Origin: JBBTYZ01 sp038061595
GTDB lineage: Bacteria > Patescibacteriota > Minisyncoccia > UBA6257 > GWB1-50-10
DNA length: 9,998 bases
Reading direction: 5' to 3'
Assembly (NCBI GenBank): GCA_038061595.1
Contig: JBBTYZ010000020.1
Span: 1 to 9,998, forward strand
A program made the position numbers and the translations under genes. Position 1 is the stretch's first letter. The number at the start of each line of letters is the position of its first letter. Below, one piece after another: positions 5,684-9,998 of the stretch. Under the pieces are notes generated by a model that saw only the letters and a program-made list of their open reading frames with translations, ran no database searches and had not been told where the DNA came from.

Positions 5684-6940
5684 CATATCACGAAAAGATT
5701 TTTCCTTAAAAGGCCCAATGACGGCAAAATTTAACGTTTTTTCCGTTAAAATTTCATTTGCAACCTTCTGGATATCTTCAGCACTAACTGCTCTTATTTC
5801 TTTAATCAATTCTTCTGGGGTTTTGAGCTCCAAACCCATAATTTCTGGCATGCCATAAAAATACCCCAATTCATCCGATGTTTCGAGAGAAAGATAGAGG
5901 TGTCCAGCGATATGGTCTTTGGCTCGGACAAGCTCTTCTTCGGAAACCTTCTCCTCCTTGAAACGCTTGAATTCTTGAAGCCCCGCTTTTATGACTTCTT
6001 CTATTTTTTGGTGGTTGATACCAGCTGACATAGCAACATAACCATGGTCAGTTGATAAATCCGCGCCGGCATTAACATAATAAGCGGCCCCAAGTTCATC
6101 TCTTATTTTTTGAAAGAGTCGCGAACTCATACTACCGCCCAGAATATCGCATAAAACTTCAAGCGCGTAACGCCTTTCGTCCTTCGCATCAAACGCGCGA
6201 AAACCCATTACCAGGTGGGTTTGGTCCGATTCTTTGAATTTTACAAGTTCTTTCGGTTCGGCTTGCTCATCTATGACTTTCAATTTTTCTCCTTTTAAAT
6301 CTGGCCTCAGCCCTCCAAAATAAGATTTTATTTGTTCTTCTAAGCCGTTGTCTTTAAAACCGCCAGATATCACAATTGTGGTCGCCTGCGGCAAATAATG
6401 TTTGCTTCTATATTTTATAAAATCGTCACGCTTCAACGATTGTATAACTTCTTTCCTGCCCGCTATATCCCAACCGGCTGGCTGATCGCCATAGAGAAGT
6501 TCTGTAAATAAATCCTGGATTTTTCTCTGCGGCACATCTTCGTACATATTTATTTCCTCTATTATTACTCCTTTTTCTTTCTCTATTTCGGCTTCGTTAA
6601 AAACTGGATTCAAATACAAATCGGAGATGATTTCTAATAATTTCTCAGTAGAATCGTTTTTTGATTTGGCATAATAACTAGTAAATTCTCTGGAGGTAAA
6701 CGCATTATATTGCGCGCCCAAACCATCCAGTTCGGAGGAAATTGTAAGCGCACTCGGTCTTTTCTTGGTTCCCTTGAAGCACATGTGTTCCAAGAAATGA
6801 GAAAGTCCGTTTATATCTTTTGTTTCGTATTTTGATCCCGCCTCAACCAAAACAGCAACGGAGGTTGCAAAACTCGATGGCTGCGGAACAAGAATCACGC
6901 GAAGACCGTTATCCAGTTTAAATTTCTTAAAATTTGCCAT
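5672..6940 (-). CDS. M16 family zinc metallopeptidase (processing-peptidase-like)
   Basis: A 422-aa, two-domain M16B peptidase of the usual length for single-chain bacterial members. The N-terminal catalytic domain (about 5-155) has the inverted zinc motif H48-F-L-E51-H52, with E51 as the general base, and a third ligand E129 in GVIIEEINMYED, 77 residues after H52 as in pitrilysin. The C-terminal M16_C domain (about 165-345) has GGSMSSRLFQKIRDELGAAYY at 268-288, whose R280 and Y287 correspond to the conserved Arg/Tyr pair that helps bind the substrate carbonyl. It is therefore predicted to be active. There is no signal peptide, so it is probably cytoplasmic and cleaves peptides or small proteins inside its clam-shell. 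The start ATG overlaps the glyS end by 14 nt. No Shine-Dalgarno is visible (A/T-rich leader), implying translational coupling. Confidence 0.95.
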   Translation of the reverse strand: MANFKKFKLDNGLRVILVPQPSSFATSVAVLVEAGSKYETKDINGLSHFLEHMCFKGTKKRPSALTISSELDGLGAQYNAFTSREFTSYYAKSKNDSTEKLLEIISDLYLNPVFNEAEIEKEKGVIIEEINMYEDVPQRKIQDLFTELLYGDQPAGWDIAGRKEVIQSLKRDDFIKYRSKHYLPQATTIVISGGFKDNGLEEQIKSYFGGLRPDLKGEKLKVIDEQAEPKELVKFKESDQTHLVMGFRAFDAKDERRYALEVLCDILGGSMSSRLFQKIRDELGAAYYVNAGADLSTDHGYVAMSAGINHQKIEEVIKAGLQEFKRFKEEKVSEEELVRAKDHIAGHLYLSLETSDELGYFYGMPEIMGLELKTPEELIKEIRAVSAEDIQKVANEILTEKTLNFAVIGPFKEKSFRDMLRM

Positions 6941-8201
6941 TTAAATAATCTTTTAATTCTTTAATTTTCACTCTTTTTTGTTTTGTTGTATCTCTATCGC
7001 GCACAGTAACGTCATCCTTTTCTAAACTATCAAAATCAACTGTAATACAATAAGGCGTACCTATTTCGTCTTGGCTATAATATCGCTTGCCGATATTTCC
7101 CCTAGCATCCCAAGCAATCGCTAAGTCTTTTTTGAGGTCATGATAAATCTTATCCGCTAGCTTAGTAAGCTGTGGCTTGTTGGCTAAAAGCGGGAAAACT
7201 GCGGCCTTATATGGGGCTATTTTAGGGCTTAGCTTCAATACGACCCTATCGCCATCTTCCTCGTAAGCGTCACAGAGTAGCGCAAGCAAAATCCTATCAA
7301 CTCCGGCGGAGGGCTCAATAACATACGGGACGATCTTTTCTTTGGCTTCCTCGTCAAGGTACGACAAGTCCTTGCCCGAAGCTTTGATATGCGCCCGCAG
7401 GTCAAAATCGCCTCTATTTGCGATGCCCTCTATCTCTTGCCAACCGAATGGGAATTTGTATTCAATATCGGTCGTCGCTTTGGAATAATGGGCCCTATCT
7501 TCTTTTTTCTGTTCGGTTAGACGAATGTTTTTAAGTCCTATAGATTTGTACCACTTTTCGCGGTCCTTGACCCATATCTTAAAAGCTTTTTCGTCCTCGC
7601 CAGGGCGCACAAAATATTCAACTTCCATCTGTTCAAATTCGCGAGTGCGAAAAATATAATCCTTAGGATTTATTTCGTTTCTGAAAGCTTTGCCAATTTG
7701 TGCAATACCGAACGGAATTTTAACTCGCATCGTATCAACAACATTTTTAAAATTAACGAATATGCCTTGAGCAGTTTCGGGACGGAGATATGCAGCCGCA
7801 GAAGTCTCCTCCGCAGGACCAATATTTGTCTTGAACATCAAATTGAATTGTTTCTTATCCGTAAGTTCCCCGCCACAATCCTGACACCTATTAGTTTCCA
7901 ATTGATCGGCTTTAAATCTATGATGACATTTTTTGCATTCAACTAATGGGTCGGAGAACCCACCAACATGACCGGATGCCTCCCAAACTTTCGGATTCAT
8001 AACTATTGAAGCATTAAGCCCCACTACATCATCGCGAGAGCGAACCACATCGTGCCACCACGCCTGCTTGATATTGAATTTCATTTCCACGCCCAAAGGT
8101 CCGAAATCATAGAATCCAGCGATACCACCATAAATATCGGAACTCGGATAAATAAAACCCCGACGTTTGGCTAAACTTGTGATTTTCTCCAACAAATCCA
8201 T
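6927..8201 (-). CDS. glyS: Glycyl-tRNA synthetase, alpha2 class IIa type
   Basis: Charges tRNA-Gly. This is the single-chain homodimeric form shared with archaea, eukaryotes and some bacteria, not the alpha2beta2 form; by that nomenclature it may also be called glyQS. At 424 aa it is compact but complete. Motifs in order: GGIAGFYDFGPLG at 25-37; a zinc ribbon C89/C92 and C106/C109; RPETAQG at 140-146; motif 2 FRNEI at 173-177, followed by TREFEQMEVEYF; motif 3 GVDRILLALL at 300-309; and the anticodon-binding domain from about 325 (KIAPYKAAVFPL) to a C-terminal basic stretch with RDRDTTKQKRV at 401-411. It begins 24 nt after the surface-protein gene and overlaps the protease gene. The ATG lacks a Shine-Dalgarno. 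A -10-like TATATT 6 nt before it raises the possibility of a leaderless internal transcript. Confidence 0.97.
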   Translation of the reverse strand: MDLLEKITSLAKRRGFIYPSSDIYGGIAGFYDFGPLGVEMKFNIKQAWWHDVVRSRDDVVGLNASIVMNPKVWEASGHVGGFSDPLVECKKCHHRFKADQLETNRCQDCGGELTDKKQFNLMFKTNIGPAEETSAAAYLRPETAQGIFVNFKNVVDTMRVKIPFGIAQIGKAFRNEINPKDYIFRTREFEQMEVEYFVRPGEDEKAFKIWVKDREKWYKSIGLKNIRLTEQKKEDRAHYSKATTDIEYKFPFGWQEIEGIANRGDFDLRAHIKASGKDLSYLDEEAKEKIVPYVIEPSAGVDRILLALLCDAYEEDGDRVVLKLSPKIAPYKAAVFPLLANKPQLTKLADKIYHDLKKDLAIAWDARGNIGKRYYSQDEIGTPYCITVDFDSLEKDDVTVRDRDTTKQKRVKIKELKDYLNGKF

Positions 8202-8207
8202 TTTCTA

Positions 8208-8236
8208 AATATAGCTTGCGATGACTTACGGCACAA
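8208..8236 (-). promoter_or_regulatory. Possible internal promoter giving a leaderless glyS mRNA
   Basis: TTGTGC (8231-8236), a 17-bp spacer and TATATT (8208-8213). The -10 matches five of six and the -35 three of six consensus bases. The -10 ends 6 nt before the glyS ATG, so transcription would begin at the start codon. It overlaps the end of the upstream gene, and the weak -35 keeps confidence low. Confidence 0.3.
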
Positions 8237-9998
8237 CTCTGCCACCAACCTGCCCAATCGTTATGTCATCGGGCAATGAAGAATTGATAGCGATGTCCGA
8301 GCTCAAAAATTCCAACCCCGTGAAATTGTCCAAAGCCTTGAATTTAGTTTCTCCCAATAGAGGCTGAAAACCTCCAACTTGCGAGGCAAAAGGCACCGCT
8401 TCAATTTGGAAAATGGCCTCAACGGGATCGCTCAAAACGCCCGTTGTCGCAGCAATTCCATCAATATTCCAAATCATTGTTCTTGATGATTCATCATATA
8501 AAGGAACGGAGTTTATATTGCTCTTCACTTGTCCGGTAAAAGACACTCCGGGCTCAAGAGCAGAGCTAAGAACCACATCCTTAATGTCGGTTGAGTAATT
8601 CCTTACAATCCAATGGACCGAATATTGCGTCTTTTGCCCGACCTTGGGCGGGATAAAGCCGTAGTTAACAAATAGCGCTGAGGCATCTCGATAAAGGACT
8701 TTAGCGTCTACAATAACCAGACCGGAAACCTTTGTTTCCAAATTCGTCGAAACTCTCGTTTTTGAGGCGGACAAGTAGTAAGGGACCGAAGGCGAGGTCA
8801 TTTCAGCGCCGAAACGAAGATAAAAATTTTTATCACTCAAACGGCGTGCCGGGAATATATTTTTCAGCTTCAATTCCAAACTGATCTCGCCAGAACTCCC
8901 GGGATCAAGCAAGCGGAACGCGGTAATCTTGGACGCGTCCCAGACCACCGAACCTCGGAGCGAATCTACGATTCCATTAGTTGATATTACATTTGAGTCG
9001 AAGAGCTCGCTTGAAAAAACAGCTTTGATTTGCGCATCGGCGAGAGCAATTCCAGTATTGTTTTGATATTTTATTGTATACACCAGACGATCGCCTATCC
9101 TCGCTACATAATCAGAACGACCGTTTAACAATACTTCTAATTTCAGAGGTGATGGCGCGACGCCAAAAGTTATGGCTTCCTCTTTTATTGGAAAGTCCTT
9201 ACCTAAGAAAATTGCCGAAACTACCACTGGAATAGTAAGACTGTCCCCCTCATTGCCACTAAACACACCCTCTATTTTTAAACTGCCAGTAGAACCATGT
9301 CTTAACTCACCAAGGCGCCAGTAGTTGTTCAAAGAACTAGGAGCAAGACTCCCGGAAATGAATTTAAATTGTTGAGGATATTTGGCCTCAAGGGCGATTT
9401 CAGGAAAATCATAATCTGAATTGTTTTTATAAATAATCTCAACGCTCAAATTGGAACCAGAAAGGACTTGGGTCGGTTTTTTAATCTCGAGGTCTATCGC
9501 ATTTTTTTCTATAAGAACGTCGTAGTTTTTATTAACCTTAAAACGCGATTTGATATCGGCGGAATAAGACAGGGATGCTCCTATTCCATAACTTGTCCCA
9601 ACGTCCCCGATTGGCAGAAGTTTGTATGTTTTTTTAGTAAAACTACCCGCGCCAATGTCACCGATTGACTCTGTAATCGCGCCAGGATTATCCGAACCAT
9701 TCAAATTAACTATTTTATCAGGAAGGTTTATTGTAAGTTCCGCCTGACTTAATAGCCGATCTCCGCTGTTCGAAAGATCTACCACAAGCTCAAAAGGAAC
9801 ACCACGATAAACTTTATCCGGCCCCTTAATATCAAGAGAAACATTGCTCCCGCCACTAAAATGAAAGAAGTATAAAATCCCCGCACCGATGATTACTACA
9901 GGTAAGAGTACTGCGATAATCATCAAAATCTTCATCCATCGCGGGAGAGAAAGCATCTCTTCCGAATCATCAACAACCCTACCCGCAATATCTTCAAG
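8226..9998 (-). CDS. Membrane-anchored protein with four Ig-like (CARDB/DUF11-like) repeats, 5' end probably off window
   Basis: Numbering is from the internal ATG at 9956. A helix at about 10-31 (ILMIIAVLLPVVIIGAG) anchors the protein, preceded by basic residues and followed by a long extracellular part. Four beta-sandwich units are suggested by repeated strand patterns: about 38-150 (VYRGVPFELVVDLSNSG), 153-265 (NLSVEIIYKNNSD), 270-405 (RLVYTIKYQNNTG) and 412-555 (QYSVHWIVRNYST). The 'V.Y.I.Y.N' core with later LPPG-type strands resembles DUF11/CARDB domains of surface proteins. It has no cysteine. It has no sortase motif and no enzymatic motif, so a structural or adhesive envelope role is inferred. 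The frame stays open upstream of 9956 to the window end and reads LEDIAGRVVDDSEE, an acidic tail likely to be part of a cytoplasmic N-terminus. I therefore treat the gene as 5'-partial, although the ATG at 9956 could be the start. Confidence 0.85.
   Translation of the reverse strand, partial: LEDIAGRVVDDSEEMLSLPRWMKILMIIAVLLPVVIIGAGILYFFHFSGGSNVSLDIKGPDKVYRGVPFELVVDLSNSGDRLLSQAELTINLPDKIVNLNGSDNPGAITESIGDIGAGSFTKKTYKLLPIGDVGTSYGIGASLSYSADIKSRFKVNKNYDVLIEKNAIDLEIKKPTQVLSGSNLSVEIIYKNNSDYDFPEIALEAKYPQQFKFISGSLAPSSLNNYWRLGELRHGSTGSLKIEGVFSGNEGDSLTIPVVVSAIFLGKDFPIKEEAITFGVAPSPLKLEVLLNGRSDYVARIGDRLVYTIKYQNNTGIALADAQIKAVFSSELFDSNVISTNGIVDSLRGSVVWDASKITAFRLLDPGSSGEISLELKLKNIFPARRLSDKNFYLRFGAEMTSPSVPYYLSASKTRVSTNLETKVSGLVIVDAKVLYRDASALFVNYGFIPPKVGQKTQYSVHWIVRNYSTDIKDVVLSSALEPGVSFTGQVKSNINSVPLYDESSRTMIWNIDGIAATTGVLSDPVEAIFQIEAVPFASQVGGFQPLLGETKFKALDNFTGLEFLSSDIAINSSLPDDITIGQVGGRVVP

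Noticed and set aside
7698..7946. 82-codon plus-strand frame
   Set aside because: Antisense to the conserved core of glycyl-tRNA synthetase.
8413..9668. Plus-strand frames of 61 and 66 codons
   Set aside because: Antisense to the Ig-like repeat protein, with no ribosome site or promoter.

Overview
The window looks like the chromosome of an uncultured Candidate Phyla Radiation bacterium (Patescibacteria, probably Parcubacteria-like). This is an inference from the style of the proteins: a LeuRS with a 'GLHVGN' signature and a cysteine-rich insertion zone, a compact single-chain GlyRS of the archaeal/eukaryotic-like type, a membrane-anchored protein of CARDB/DUF11-like repeats, tight gene packing and an AT-leaning composition. 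TGA is used as a stop (for example at the end of the AI-2E gene), so nothing suggests the UGA=Gly recoding of SR1/Gracilibacteria. No gap exceeds 100 bases, apart from an unrecognised small ORF/leader in front of leuS. No rRNA, tRNA, CRISPR array, IS element or phage gene was seen.

Layout. Positions 2-2233 (minus) hold nearly all of leuS, cut at its C-terminus by the window edge. Just upstream is an 88-codon ORF or structured leader (2245-2511, minus) with a sigma70-like promoter immediately before it. That promoter is back-to-back with one for an unrecognised 168-aa protein (2604-3110, plus). A bidirectional hairpin terminator (3109-3131) separates that gene from a long minus-strand cluster. 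In transcription order the cluster is: a surface protein with Ig-like repeats (8226 to beyond the right edge), glycyl-tRNA synthetase (6927-8201), an M16 zinc protease (5672-6940), an AI-2E family membrane protein (4637-5659), a TatD-family metal-dependent hydrolase (3798-4631) and an unrecognised 189-aa protein with three internal repeats (3151-3720).

The cluster is tightly packed: 24-nt gap, 14-nt overlap, 12-nt gap, then start and stop touching or nearly so, then a 77-nt gap. That is consistent with co-transcription of housekeeping genes (tRNA charging, protein and nucleic-acid turnover) with an envelope protein, but no shared pathway is evident.

The two most interesting signals both concern leuS. 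First, a 36-bp, GC-rich, partly palindromic segment appears inserted in frame in the gene and splits a conserved CxxC zinc pair, in the manner of Rickettsia palindromic elements. Second, a strongly structured element with a 15-bp enclosing stem and an inner 7-bp hairpin lies 7 nt before the Shine-Dalgarno-like sequence of leuS; it may be a cis-regulatory RNA or another palindromic repeat. The 189-aa protein with three ~58-residue repeats is a third candidate for novelty.
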